The notes under the pieces were generated by a model. The model had not been told where the DNA came from. It was given only the letters and a program-made list of their open reading frames with translations, and did no database searches. The position numbers were made by a program, and so were the translations under genes. Shown piece after piece: positions 1-14,020 of a DNA stretch of 64,000 nt; positions within the stretch are counted from its first letter, which is position 1; the number at the start of each line of letters is the position of its first letter. Source of the stretch: Archilochus colubris. Lineage: Eukaryota > Chordata > Aves > Apodiformes > Trochilidae. Where the stretch lies: contig CM041097.1 in NCBI GenBank assembly GCA_023079485.1, positions 20,505,158 through 20,569,157 on the forward strand, read 5' to 3'.

Positions 1-910
1 GGACACAGTTAATAAAGTCATTAATTGTGCAAGATATTTAATAAAGAAGAGAGAAGGAAACTAAAGGCTCCTACTAATCCGAGATACAAAAATGCAGGAA
101 AAAAAATACCCATGAGCTGCCAGCTCAGCTCTGCTCGTGTTGTTGCAGGTAGCAGCATCTGCTTCTGATATTTCTGCTCCTCATTCTCTGTTAAATTCTC
201 ATTAAGCTCTGCACTTACAAGGGGCCAATACAAAGTTTATTACAGTACTGCAGCAGCTTTAATTTGTGGAATTAAATTGGTGTGCTTTATTTAAAAAAAT
301 AACTATCGAAACCACACCTGAACTCTTAATGTCTCCTTAGAATTTAAATTACATTTTAGCCTTGGCAATTATTTAAAATGCTGATGTATCAATCCCCAAA
401 GAGAGAATACTTGTCTTGAGTATTGCCACTTGAAATTTTGGGAAGCCACACAGATGTTCATCTCCTCATTATGGAAATAATGTATTTGGTTAATGTGTTG
501 GTATGAAGAGAGGGGAATACAAATTATCTTGCAACTTGAGAGCCATTTAAAAGTTTCCTGATGTTAGGCTGCCTTATTTGTCTGTTGTGAGGCATCTCTG
601 ACAAGAGGTCCCCTGGAGCTGCCAGCTGGTGCCTGGGCTTGGGGCAGGGACTGGGGCTCACCCCGTGGCCCCATCTCACTGGCAGAGATGCTCTTGGGTA
701 TTTATGTCTCAGAGGATCCTTGTGCTGCTCCTTGGGGACAAGGTTTGGGTTTCTCTGGGAGCTGTGATTGCAGCCTCCTGGCTTCTTGGGAAACAGAAAA
801 ATGAGGAGAGGCTCTGAGAGGATCCTGACCCAAGAAACTTGCCTGGTGATCCTTCAGGCTGGGCAGGACCCCAAAGGGGATGCTGAACAGGGGGTGGAGA
901 GAAAAAGAAA

Positions 911-927
911 CAAACCAAACCAAACCA
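911..927 (+). repeat. (CAAAC)n-type short tandem repeat
   Basis: About three and a half copies of a CCAAA unit lie here. It is the reverse complement of the longer GGTTT array at 1752-1785, so the two could pair in the transcript. Confidence 0.6.
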
Positions 928-1751
928 GGTGATGAGGGATGGGTCTCCAGGGGACATTCTGCTCCTGAAATATTTAAATCAAACTGGATAGCTTTTAGCT
1001 TTCCCTAAAAGCCCCAGGTGTTTCAGTGGGAAGTGCCTGGGTGCTCCTGTGTGGGACCCCATGGTCTGAAGCCACCCCCTTGCCTTGCCCTTTGCTGAGC
1101 TGTGGGATCACCGTGTCCACTGTTAAAAATGAAGACATTAATTTTATATTTTATATGGGGTTTTTTTTTCTTAAAGACTCTGAAAACCACCAGGCCAGGG
1201 AAGACTGCAGTGGAGTTTTCAGGTGGTATTTTCTTTCAGGCTGTTACCTCAAGGGGGATTTGAAAAACCTGAGGCAGGACCTGCCTGTGCACAGACACTT
1301 CTGTCCCAGCTCTGGGCACATCTGGGCTCTGCTCTGCCACTTGGGTTCTGGGGAGGGCATCCCTGCAGCACCCCGGGGCTGCCATCCAGCCCCTGTCACC
1401 CTGTCCCCCTGTCCCCCTGCCAGCAGGCACCCTGTGCCGGGTACCCAAAGGTGTTGCCTGTGCTGGGCTTGTTCCTGTTGCCATGGTAACACTCCAGTGA
1501 GGCACAGGCAAACAGGGAGAGAGGAATAGGGAGAAGTAACTCGGTGTATGGGAGGAACTGAATGCAAGGATAAAGGGATAATCCTGGAAACCCAGTGAAC
1601 TGAGCAGCCTGGGGCTGGGGAGGCAGGAGCAGAGCCAGGTACAGCTCAGGATGTGTCTCACCCCCTCCTCCCCATCCCACCCCAGGCAGCTTTGATTTCC
1701 TTGCAGGTTTTGTTTGCAGGGAAGGTGTAACAATGTGACTGAGCAGCGATT

Positions 1752-1787
1752 TGGGTGGTTTGGTTTGGTTTGGTTTGGTTTGGGGTT
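1752..1787 (+). repeat. (GGTTT)n microsatellite
   Basis: Six tandem GGTTT-like pentamers are followed by GGGGTTTTA. This is an ordinary intronic pentanucleotide repeat. Confidence 0.8.
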
Positions 1788-2731
1788 TTATTTTTTGCAA
1801 GCTGGTGTGAAGGACGTGTGGCAGAGCAGCAGAGCTGGGGGGTGCCAGCACCCCAGCCCTGGGATCTTCGTGGCTTCAGGGCTCAGAACTTAGGTCAGGT
1901 AGCACAGGAGGATGCTGTTGCCTTGTGCACAGCATGGCTGGTGGTTCCCTTCTTGGCTGGTGTGTCTGGGGGCTGGGTGTGATGTTCCCAGGGCTGGGGG
2001 GATCCCTGCCCTCAGCTGTCCCCTGGCAGGGACCCCCTGACCTCTCCCCAGTCTGCAGCTCCCCCCTCCCCTCCTGTTTCTTTTGGCATGCTGGTTATGT
2101 GCACTGCTTGCTCTTTATTATTACTAATTTTCACCTGTTGAGCAGCCTTCGGGGTTCCTGCAGTTGCTGCATTACAGTCTTAAGGGATTTCTGTGTTTTT
2201 ATCCTCAGTTTAAATTATGCAAGCAGATGACTGGAGTTTAAATGCTTTTAAGGATACACAATGTGCATTTTGTCTGCTGCTGCTATCAAAGGGAAGAAAA
2301 CCACTCTCGTGTTCTGCATTTAGGCCTTCTGCATCTCCCTGATTTTACTGCTCTGCATTATTAAAATGCTCCATCTGTGGAGCAGCTCCTCCAGTTAGTC
2401 AAAAAGGGAAGAACTCAGGAACCTGCTGGGAAGGAGGCGTCGGTGCACAGGGAGGGGTTCAGTGAAATGGGCACTTGCCAAGGAAAAACTGAAGTGAGGG
2501 CTCAGAACTGAGGGGTAAGGGGTGTTATAGGGACAGGGAGATGTGCACCAGAGCTGGGGTCCTGCCCTGCCACCTCCCCTGCCTCTCCTGGGGTGACTCT
2601 GCTGAGCTGGGAGGGAGGCAGAGCCTGAGCCCCCTGCCAGGAGCAGGGCAGCAAGGGCTGAGGAGGAGAGCAAGGGGCAAGCTGGTCACTGAGTCACCTT
2701 GTAGTAAGTGTTAAACCCAGCAAAAAGCTCT

Positions 2732-2931
2732 GGGGGGAAAGAAGAAAGAGAAAAAGAAAGGGAAGGAAAAGGAAAGGGGAAAGGAAAAGAAAGGGGAGGG
2801 GAAAGGAAAGGAGAAAGGAAAGGAAAGGAGAAAGGAAAGGGGAAAGGAGAGGAATAGGAAAAGGAAAGGAAAAAGGAAAGGAATAGGAAAAGGAAAGGAA
2901 AAAGGAAATGGAAAAGGAAAGGAAAAGAAAA
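2732..2931 (+). repeat. Purine-only (GGAAA)n-like low-complexity tract
   Basis: About 200 bases are almost entirely A and G on the + strand, built from GGAAA, GGGGAAA and GAAA words. A 29-bp unit that starts with GGAATAGGAAAAGG is present twice in direct succession (2851-2879 and 2880-2908), which shows recent slippage. The open frames on the minus strand here are runs of Phe, Ser, Pro and Leu produced by the tract and are not genes. Confidence 0.92.
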
Positions 2932-5270
2932 CTCGAGTACTTCTGGGGTAAGGTCCTGGCAAGACAAAGAGCCCATTTCCACTGAGTAGCAGGCAAAGAG
3001 GAATTTCTAGGAGAGGTGTTGTGCTTCTGGCTGTATTTTTACCTCTGTTCCATTTGGCATGGTTCTGGTGCTAATCCTTGGAGCAGCCCCAGATCCCAAC
3101 TGGCTCGTGAGCAGCCTTCCACCCTTGCCTGGGACTCGGCGTGTTGCAATTCATAAAAAATTATTCATTCCAGCAGCAGGAGTCATTTGAATAAGAAGTG
3201 GAGTATTCAGCTGAAAGGAGAGCCCTGTGTGCATTAACAACCTGAGGAGTTATGCTGCTGTCAGCTTGAAAGTCCCTCTGAGGCTGAGAATGCAAAAAGC
3301 CTCTGGATGGAGCAGTGCAGTGGTTTGGGGGGGGCTCCATCCTCTGCCCTGCAGCATCCCTCTGGATGCTCTGCACCAGGGATGGCATCTCCGTGGTGTT
3401 CATAAAGAAAATGAGGGGTCCCTTGGGGTGGGAGGGTGAGTCCCAGACCCCTGGGGGGGCTCCTGGTGGGTGCAAGGGGAAATCTTGCCCTTGGCAGAGG
3501 CCTCTGCTGGTGTGGCAATAAAATACAGAGAGGAGAAAGGTGTTCTGGGGTGTGAGTTGGTAGGAACAGGAGCTGTGTGGCAGTGAGAGGTGCCCCAGGG
3601 CAACAAGAACAGGGAATAAATCCTGCACGTGGGCATTGACCTTTCTGTTGCAGCACTGGCAAAACACCACCTGGGTCAGGATCCTGCTGCATCATTTATA
3701 GAATGGTGACCATGATAGTTTGCCAAGATATCTCTATTGCCAGAGCAGGAGCTTTATAGAGCTGCCCAAAGCCTGGCAGGCTGAATTTCCTTGGTATCTG
3801 CTTTGTCAGGTATATAAAAAATCTAATGTGGCATCAACTAAAATATCCCTTTTCACTACTCTTGTCTGCAGCCATTAACACCAACACCAGCTGCCTTCTT
3901 ATAGCATGAAGGCAGGTAAGAAAACCACTTAATATTATGACCATTTTATTGAGTGAGAAGGTCAAAAAATATCTGTAGGTTCTCTTAACAGCCCTGTAAT
4001 GTGATGTAGTGGGTGGTTTCAGCAACATAATAAAACTGGAAAAAAAGGCTGCTTGCCTTAAAATTTATCTCACCATTCCACATCTAATGCTTTTACCCCA
4101 GCTTTAATATCAATTAATTTAACTATTTTGGCTTGAAGGATAAGAAAATCAGAGAATTATTTGAGTAGCTGCTTTCAACTCCCCTGGCATCAGTAATCAT
4201 GGTGATGTCTGACTAGCTGGGCAAATAAAATATGTATAACTCAGTCCTAAGTGTGGACATACTTTGTCCAAATTAGAGAAGAATAAAGAAATCATAACCA
4301 GATAAATTCCCTACTTGTATGGAATTGGGTCAGTGTGTTGTGTTTGCTCCCAAGCCAAATGGGCTGAGAATGAGAGCACTTCAGGCACACGAGAAATGCA
4401 GCACATCAACAACTTGGTGGTTTAATTAGGCTTAATTATTTTCCTAATTAAAGAACCCCAGAGCCCTTGAAGTCACTCCTGTCACACAAAATAGATGCTT
4501 CAGAGCATGTGTCAGTGATCTGGGACACCAGAACCCTGGTCCCCTCGACTCCAGCAGGATGCCATGATGGGGCTCCTAAGGTGCTCCCACCCCTTACTGA
4601 CCTATAAGTGGGGTGAGAAGCTCAGGTGATGTGAAACACTCAAGGTTTTATTCTGTGATGTCTGACAGCCCAGCTGTGAAGGAGTGACTGAGCTTTGGGT
4701 AAAACTTGTGAGGGTTTATCAAGTGAAAAAATGGTGCCTGTGCCCTGTAGGAACCCTTCCACCTCGTCCTGGCTCTGGGGGACTTGCTTGGTCCCAAACC
4801 TGTGTGGAAGGAGGACATTTGGCACAGTAAGGAATGATTTGGCATTGGGCTGGCTACTTCATCCCTCTGCCAGTCGCTTACCTCTTGTCATGATCAATAG
4901 AAAATAATGATAAAAAATGAACACTGTTTGATAGGGATTTCTGTTCCTTCTTGAGCATGCAGAGGGGTCATTAAAAAAATCAATGAGAACGTTATTATTT
5001 GTTATTATGTCTGTAAAGGTTTGGAGTAATTCTTATGGAATTCTGTTACAGTTTTATCAAGATGTATTGATTTTATCTTATTAAGTTATAGAGGTCAGTC
5101 AGTTTGGCATGTTGGCAAGGTGTAGTGTTTCTGAGCCTTGGCTGCATTGCTGAGTGGCTGAAATGTTCTTTTAATTATCAGCAAAGCTCCTACAAAGATG
5201 TTTACAAGAGGTGTTTTATGAGCAGTGGGCTTTATATGCCAGTCAAGAACAGGAGCTCAGAATTAGGGAT

Positions 5271-5300
5271 ACACATATATATATTTATATATGTATATTA
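5271..5300 (+). repeat. (TA)n-rich tract
   Basis: A short alternating AT run with interruptions (ACACATATATATATATTTAT and following bases). It is an intronic microsatellite remnant. Confidence 0.6.
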
Positions 5301-6234
5301 TAGTTGGGTCAGTAGTACACAAAGCTAATCCAAGGAGACAGATTGACCCCACTCCTGATCTTCTTCCTTATTTGAAAACATCTGTTTCCATGCTGCCTAT
5401 TTATATCCCAGGGTGGAAGGATTGCCATGCTAATTTAACAAGGCCATATGTTTTTCCTCTGACTCAATTGCATTGTGAGAAGTGCCAGATTGAGCCAATT
5501 CACCCTCCTATTGCAGTGAGAGGAATTACTGGCTGTGGTGCAAGGAACTTCTCTCTTTTGGTGGAATCTGTATGTACTGTCACTTCTAACCCCAGGATCC
5601 CAGGGGCCATGGGATATCTGATGGGGAGAGGTGGTTTGGTGCCTGCAGGAGGTTGCTGCTTTGTGGTGCCACCTCTCCTGCAGTGCTGCTGCAGGCTGCA
5701 GAGCCAAGCAGAGGGGCAAAGCAGACCCTCTGAGGGCTGTTCCTCAATGGCTTTGCACTTTGGGCATGGCAGAGAGTTTGCCTCTGAGCTGCCCAGTGTG
5801 CACCCAGCATTTCCAAGCCCTATTAGATAATGTGGCCTGCTTTACCCAAGTTTCAGAGTTGCAGAGTTTCATAGTTTGAATAACTCAACAGCCTTCTCAG
5901 TTAAAGGAGAAACTCCTTTGTAGGTGCTCTAGGGCTGGGGTTGCAGTTCTGGGGGTTACATGAGGAATTCAGCTGTGTCCAGCAGCAGCCCTGCTGCTGG
6001 GGCTGCCTGGCAGGCGTTCTGATCCCTGAGTTTACCTGTACCTTAGGGAAAGGAGACAAGAGGGAATATCACTGATCTCCCTTCCTGATGAGTTTGTATC
6101 TAATCCTTGATAACTTTTTAATGTAAATCTCTGTCTCACACAGACCTTCCCTGGGGTTCTGCCTCAGTTGGTGGCAGGGTGCAGCTGCTGAGATCCAGCA
6201 GGCAGTGTTCCCCCTCCTCATCTCACATGGGTAG

Positions 6235-6582
<348 letters not shown>

Positions 6583-9092
6583 GCACAGCTTGGCTGAAAA
6601 CACCCACCCAGCCCTCACCTCCTCACCCTCCCCTGCCCTCTGAGCTTCCCACAGCAGCAGTTTGTGTGTGTGATGCTGGATAATTGCCTGGAATGTTGGT
6701 CGGTGGGAATGAGTTCACAGGAGGGCATGTTTTACTTGGAAACTTGATGGAAACTTCCCGTATTTCAGTTTCCCTGCTTTTGGTCTCATTTGGTGGAAGG
6801 CAGTGGGAGTGTTGTGCGTGGAACAGCAGAGTTACTGCTGGGAATACCCTGCTGTTCAGTGTGGCATTTGGAACCACCCCCAAAGGCTGGAATTTGACCA
6901 AAATTCACTAGAAGATCTTTAGGATAATGCCAGGAACATTGATCAGGAAAGGCTGTCTGAAGGACTGAGTTTGTCTCCCCTGAAAATGCTCTGAAATTCA
7001 GTGAAGTGCAGAGTTGTTGTGAGTAAAAATAACAGTTCAAAAAAAAGAAGTCATTAATTGAGTGTGTAGATGTGCAGGTTGCCAGAGCTGGGAGGAGGCA
7101 CCTCCTGCACCAGAGACTGCACCCCAGCTTCTCCCTCCTTGCACCTCAGGGTGCTTTGGGTGCAGCTGCTATTGAGGAAGAGGAGAAGAGGTCAGATTTC
7201 TGTTCAGTGAGGAAGAAAGTACCCACAAGAATAGTTATAAGTTGTAGGGTAATAAACCCGAGCGGTGTGTGGGAGCCAGCAGGACAGATCCAATACAAGG
7301 TGCTGAGTCTGGGTGCTCCTGAGGAACAGATCATGAATCCACAGTGCTGGAAGCCCAAGTTGGGATCCCCAGAATTTGTCAGATGTGGCCCTGGGCTGTG
7401 GTTCATGGCCATGGGAAAGGAAGGAGGAAGGCAGCCAGGAGCATTTTTACAAACCACTTAATTATCTGTGCTTTGGTTTGAAATAACACCAGGAGCTAAA
7501 AACTGGGATTTATTTAGAAGGTAAGGAAGCTAATAGCAGTGTTCTGTCTGTTTTTCCACCAGCAGTCAAGATGGCTTGTGCTATGGAGCCATATGCTAGG
7601 GAAAGAAAAATAATGAGAAACAAAAGATGTATAGAATAGCAGAGCCTGGGGATATCAGAATATTATTCATAATTTGACTACAAAAGTGCTCTGGTGTATT
7701 AATGGATTAGCAAAGTGCAATTTACTACAGAAAGAAAAATAGTTTTCAAAATGCTATCAAAATTCCACATTTCAGGAAAAAAAAAATAAACAGTCTGAGC
7801 TGTTTGGAACAGCTCAGTGGCAGATGGCCAACAGCTGAAGAGGTATTTTAAACAAACACCAGGAGCCATGGTATTCCTGAGTCACTTTTCACGAGAGCAG
7901 CTTTATGGCATTCATTAGGATGAACACCTCCTGGACCCTACTGCTTCCCAGTGCCAGATCAATGAGGTCAGGAACTGGGGCTGCCCCTGATGCCCAGCGA
8001 GGGGCTGGGGGCTGCTCAGGGCTGGGCTGGCAGGGTTCCACAGCTGATGGGAGGCTGGAACCCAAGGCCCAGCACCAGACCCTGATTATCATCTCTGCGT
8101 GACACAAGGACAAGCAGGATGCTCTGTGAGCTCCCTGCCTGAGCAGCTGGGGCTGGGCAGGTCCAGGCTGTGCTGCTGTCCCTCTAGCTGTTTCCTTTTG
8201 CAGGACAAGTTTTAAAAAAATATCAGCAGTAATTTATTTTTCTTCCCCAAGTTTTGGGCACCAGTATTAGACCTCTCCAGCTGACCGAGTCCTTTGGTCA
8301 GTACCTGCTGGTTACGTCTATCACAAGTCCTGCTGGGCAGGAGCCCTGAGCTGGAGCCTGGTCCCAAGCAGTGGTGAGTCAAGGTGCTGACATACCCAAA
8401 CCCTTCACGTGAGGCCATCAGGAATCCTGTCCACAAACTGCAGAATAATTTAGGCCAAATACTCAGCTTGCACCCCCCTCCTCAGCTGCTGCTGGACCCA
8501 GCAGGATGGGTCCCTCCTGCCTGTGCCTCGGGGTGGATTTTTGCCCAGGATTTGTGGTGTGAGTGGTGACACAGGCAGGAGCAGCAAACTAAATCCATTA
8601 GTATGGAATGATTCCATTGACAGCTTCTGCTTTTTCTGCTCTGTCTGTGGGGAGGAGCTGGGCTGTGGGCTCTCCCTCAAACTGCAGTGCTCAAGGGGGG
8701 AAAAAAGATCCCAGGCACACTTTGGGAATGAAACTCTGCTCTCCAGTGAGCTGCTGTTTGCCAAGCCCAGCTCACTCCAGGGGAGGTGGCACTTCAGAGA
8801 TCTTCAGACTGCATAAACGTAGCAGTGCTAATACTCATGAGAAAGAAAAGCTGATTTATCTTTTTTTCCTGAAAAAAATGATGTGCACAAGTCCAGGAGT
8901 AAATGTGCCATGGTACAAACCAGCCTGCAAATTGACTGCTACCTGCAACCCTTTCTATACCAAATGTTTTCCATATAATCTCATATTGTCCAAGTGTGCT
9001 TTGGAGCTTAATGACCTCTCTACTTTCATCTCATTTAGCTTGGTACTGCTTCACAATGAATCTACCTGGGATTCCTAAAAGGGCCCTGCAAT

Positions 9093-9120
9093 GGTTGGTT
9101 TAACCACCATTAAACCAACC
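9093..9120. repeat. Perfect inverted repeat (11-bp arms, 6-base spacer)
   Basis: GGTTGGTTTAA at 9093-9103 is the exact reverse complement of TTAAACCAACC at 9110-9120, separated by CCACCA. The transcript could form a short hairpin. No flanking element was recognised. Confidence 0.7.
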
Positions 9121-10584
9121 CTAAAAAATTATTCTTTAAGTAAACCAGTTTTGTGGATTTCTAAGCTCTGTTATCTTGCAGAGATACATTCCTTGAATCG
9201 TTTCTATTTCCAGATTGCCAGGGTGATTTGCCAGCACAGCTCTGTGATTCACTAACTGTCTCCTTGCTATTTACATACATACTCCTCTATTTGCAAACTG
9301 CACTTTTACCCAAGTGCTGGAATAGAAAGATAGCTCCAGTTTAGGCCTTCTGGTCTTTAAGAAGTGCTGCTTCTGTACTTCTGCTTGATCACTGGTTTCC
9401 CTGGCAATTCTTGCTGGAGGAAGCTTCCTCCCTCTGCTGCAAAGGGTCTGTGAGTTACACCTTGGGTTGGCAAGTCCTGGGCTGGGTTTTCTTAGGGCTT
9501 CAGCACTGGAATATAAATGAGACCTGTTACAGGTGTTTTAATAGGAAGGCTGGATGCATAGAAAGGAGTCTCAGATAAGAAAATGAGGTTGGTTTTCTAA
9601 TTTAAAATCTATTCCCTTAGATACACAAACACCTGAAAGCAGATGCTGTTCCTGGGGGTGGAATCAGGGAAATGGAGGAAAAAATCATTGTCTGACAGGG
9701 GGGAGTGGATGGAGCTTCACCAAACCCATTGCATCAAGACTCTGTAACCTGCTGAAGGTTCATTTATTTATTATAATGACCTGTACTATGTAATATTGGT
9801 GTTTCTGGTATTGGAGTAACAACTTTTCATAGGACTTTCTGCTCTACTGTGCTGCTTTGGGCTTTTACTTTAATACTGAGGAGTGAAGAGCAGTTCCAGT
9901 AACTCCCAGTTAGAGCACAGGTTTGGGTTTGCTCTTCCAGCTGAGAGGCACACTGGAAGGCACTGGGAGAGCCTGGTTCCCAGCACCTGGTTAGGGAGTG
10001 ATGGGTGGCTGGCACAGCCCAGCTGGCTGCAGCTGCTCTCTGCAGGTGATGGAGGAGATGAAATTTGATCCTAACACAGAAAGATGCTCGGTGTGATTAG
10101 CAGTAGAAACTTGAAAGTTCATCTGCTTTCCCAGTGAAAATCCAGGGGGATTGGGTTGATGCTCTGGAGATAAAGGCTTTTGTCTGTAATGAGATCTTCT
10201 GAGCGAGGATGGGCTGGAGAGATGGCTGTAACTTCAGAGCTCTCTTATTGAATCTTGTGTTTCTTTGTGAAACGACAATACATGGATTAGACTGCAAAGA
10301 GGCCTGATTGTCACACTCTGCTTGTTTAAATGACAATATTTACTCCAGACCATTGTGAGTTTCCCTCAGCTACTTCCAAATAAAAAGCTGATTTGGAGAA
10401 GCCTTTGGACTTTTCCCCTCCTGTGTGTGCAGCAGTGTCTGTACCACGGGGAATATCTGAAGAGCAACAGCTCTGATCTTGTTCTGGGGAGCCCTGGATC
10501 CATGCACGTGTCTAGCAAAGACACATCCCTTGTTCTGCACGGGTCTGGAGTGCCCTGGGGGCAGCACAGGCTGGGTCCTTAGAT

Positions 10585-10659
10585 TTAGGGACTGGTGGGG
10601 GTTGGTTAGGAACTGGTGATGGTTAGGGACTGATGGTGCTGGTTGGGGACTGGTGGCTG
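10585..10659 (+). repeat. Imperfect tandem repeat, four units of 17-21 bp
   Basis: Units beginning TTAGGGACTGGTG or close variants start at 10585, 10606, 10623 and 10643, each followed by a variable G/T-rich spacer. It is a small degenerate minisatellite. Confidence 0.65.
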
Positions 10660-12002
10660 TAGCTGCAGCAGCAGGGCTGGCTGGCTGTTCCCAAGCAGCA
10701 GGTCTCTAATGATGCTGAATGTGCTGGATTTGGGTGAAGAGCACAGATTTTCCTATCAGCACTTAACCAGATGTTGAATTCTAACTGGTACAAGTAATAG
10801 CTGCTCGTTTGGTACCATGGGCATTCTGCATCCTTGAAATTAAATCTCTTGCTAAGGATGACTATCACCAGGTTCTCAGCTGCTCTGTTATGCACATTCC
10901 TCTGAAAACATATTTAACCTCTCAGAAACTGAGCCCATGTCTGAATTCATTTAATGTAAGCACCAATCCAGTGGGGTTTTGCTGTCAGTCTCTCTGAATT
11001 ATATGCTGTAAAAGTTGTGCTTGGAACACTATTTATACATTATAGCAAATTCCTCACATTATATGATGATCAGTGGTGAGCCCAGAAAACTCAGCTGAAG
11101 GAGAGATGTTGAGAAAATGGAATGTGAGCACTGAGCTGTCAGCTCCTTCCCCACCCGAGGAGGTGTTAAGCTTCATGGAGATGGAGAAAGTGTGACCAGG
11201 AGTTCTTAAACTTGCATTGCATTTCTGTGTCATCTGAAAGGGTCTTGTACAAGAGGGCTTCTTTCTCTCTGTATTCTCTCTCTCTGAGTTTGGGGCCTTT
11301 TTCTTTTCCCTCTTTTTGTTGCAGCATTTTTCTCTCGTGAAGATTTGCCTGGAGCAAGAGACCGAGCTGCTCAGTCTCTTAGGAATCATGATGATGAGCA
11401 CTTGAGATTCTAGTAGGAAGTGAGGTTAAATTATTTGTCATCACCTTCAAATAGATCTTTTGGAAGCAAAAAATGCTCGTGTCAATAAATGGCTTTTGTG
11501 TTCCATCTTTCTCCTGACATCCCAAGGTACTCCATTTGAAATCCATGGTACAAAAACGCCTTCTCTTGCAACCACTTTGTGTCCCTGTGTCTTGAGTGTC
11601 AGCTACTTCATTGCTGACAAAAATATTGTTATTGCATGGCTCCTGGAGATGAACAAGTTAAAAAAAACCCAAAAGCAAAACAACACCTTTAAAACCCAGG
11701 AGCACCCCTCTGCTTGTGTCTGGCTTCAGCCTTTCTTCCTTCACTGGCTCTGCCTGTCAATTAGAGGCTGGGCTTTGCTCCACTCTGTAGAATACCAGCT
11801 GAGCTCTGTTTTAAATGCTTTCTTCTTCCAGAGCCCTACCTGGGGGCAGATGGATGTGGTGTTTTCTCTCCATAAGATGCTCCCTGTGGGTTAGGGGTTT
11901 CAGGCTGTGATTACTGTGGGGTTTGTTTCTCTGGACCACAGCAGAAGAAATGTTGGTGATCCCACTGCTGGGAAAAAGGTTTGGGTTTGGTTTCATCAGT
12001 AA

Positions 12003-12692
<690 letters not shown>

Positions 12693-13973
12693 TAGCTGGG
12701 TAAAAGCCTGAGCTTGTCACAGAGTCAATATGCCAGCTGAAACCCCAGGGGGTTGGTAGCATAACACAGCACCATCCTCTTTATTTAGATTGTTTCCTGT
12801 GCTTGGCAAAACCAAAGTGGATGAGATTGTGGTAGGCAGCCCAGCCCCTTGCTCAGGAGAAGGCAGGGAACAGCCTAAGGGGCAGAGCCAGAGCTCAGGG
12901 GGTGCAGGAAGAGCAGGCACTCCAACCCCAGTGGTGCTCCAGTGGGGACAGAACATCCTGGGAATGTGGAGGGGAGAATTTAATCTCTTTTTCTGCTCAT
13001 CATTTATCCCCTGCTGCTGCCCAAGCCTGGCAGGGAGGGTTGAAGCACCAGCCTCACTAGAACAGCCTTGCTCCTGATTTTCTCTCCCTTGCAGGGGATG
13101 AATATCAGCAACATTTCCTTCCCTCTCTCTGTGTTGCTCTCATTTAGTTCATTAACAAACACTCACCAGCAGCCAGCCCAGAGGCAGCCAAGCAGATGCC
13201 TTACACCAGCCTGGGGTGATCTCCCCTGTAGACCCTTCTGGGATGCTCACCACCTCTCACCACTCCTGCCCTTGCTCTGGGTAAGAGAGGGAGCTGAGAT
13301 CTGACCAGGAGCAAACAGAACTCAAATCCATGTTTAAAACAGGTTTAGGGAAGTACTGGGAAAATAATGTGTATTAGAAATGTGAGAGGCAGGCAGAGGG
13401 TGCCTGGGCAGAGGGCTTGGGGGCAGCTCCATGCTCCAGCTGGGCAGCCTGGGGAGGGGTTCCTGAGAAATAAACATTTTTATTAATAAACTTCACAAAA
13501 CTTAACATAGACAATAGGACCTGAGAGCTTTCAAGGGAGGAACACAGATGATATTTCATGGTCAAGCTTGGTGCTTTCTGCCAAGAGTATTTTTCCTCCC
13601 TGTACAAATTAGCTTAAAAATAGCAAGGTGAATATGAGGAGATTTCAGTTTCTTCTCTTGAAGTCAGTGCTGTTAACTACAGCCAGGAGCAAATTTTAGG
13701 TGAATATCTGAGGAGGTCTGGAGGGTTCCACTCCCCTCCTTTTGGAAGGTTAACTATAAAGGACAAAGCTTCTATAGAAATAGTACAGAGCTCAGGTGCA
13801 GAGCTGCACTTGGGCCATTTTAGTACTGAAAGCAGCTCATCCGTGGTTCTTTGTGTTTCCATAGGGATTTGTTTTCCCTACAGAACCCAAACTTTTCACA
13901 GCATTTTTTTTTCCTCTAAAGTACCTGAAGATAACAACAGATATTTCCTGCTGCCTGTCAGGTGCCCATCCCA

Positions 13974-14020
13974 TAGCATCACAGAATCGTTGTGCTTGGA
14001 AAATCCCTTTAGGATCCCTG
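13974..14020 (-). mobile_element. CR1 3'-end fragment, antisense (probable)
   Basis: ATAGCATCACAGAATCGTTG followed by a TTGGAAAA word matches the reverse complement of the CR1 3' end (octamer repeats, then the GGTTGGAAAAGACC-type core). The match is short and diverged, so the call is tentative. Confidence 0.5.

Noticed and set aside
2686..2996. Phe/Ser/Pro-rich minus-strand open frames
   Set aside because: Translations of the purine tract in three frames; no coding meaning.
5291..5830. 179-codon + strand open frame
   Set aside because: No known domain, no splice or promoter context, and its composition matches intron. It lies before exon A and does not join the GRM7 frame.
10585..10659. Interstitial telomere repeat
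   Set aside because: TTAGGG occurs inside longer irregular units and never in tandem hexamers.
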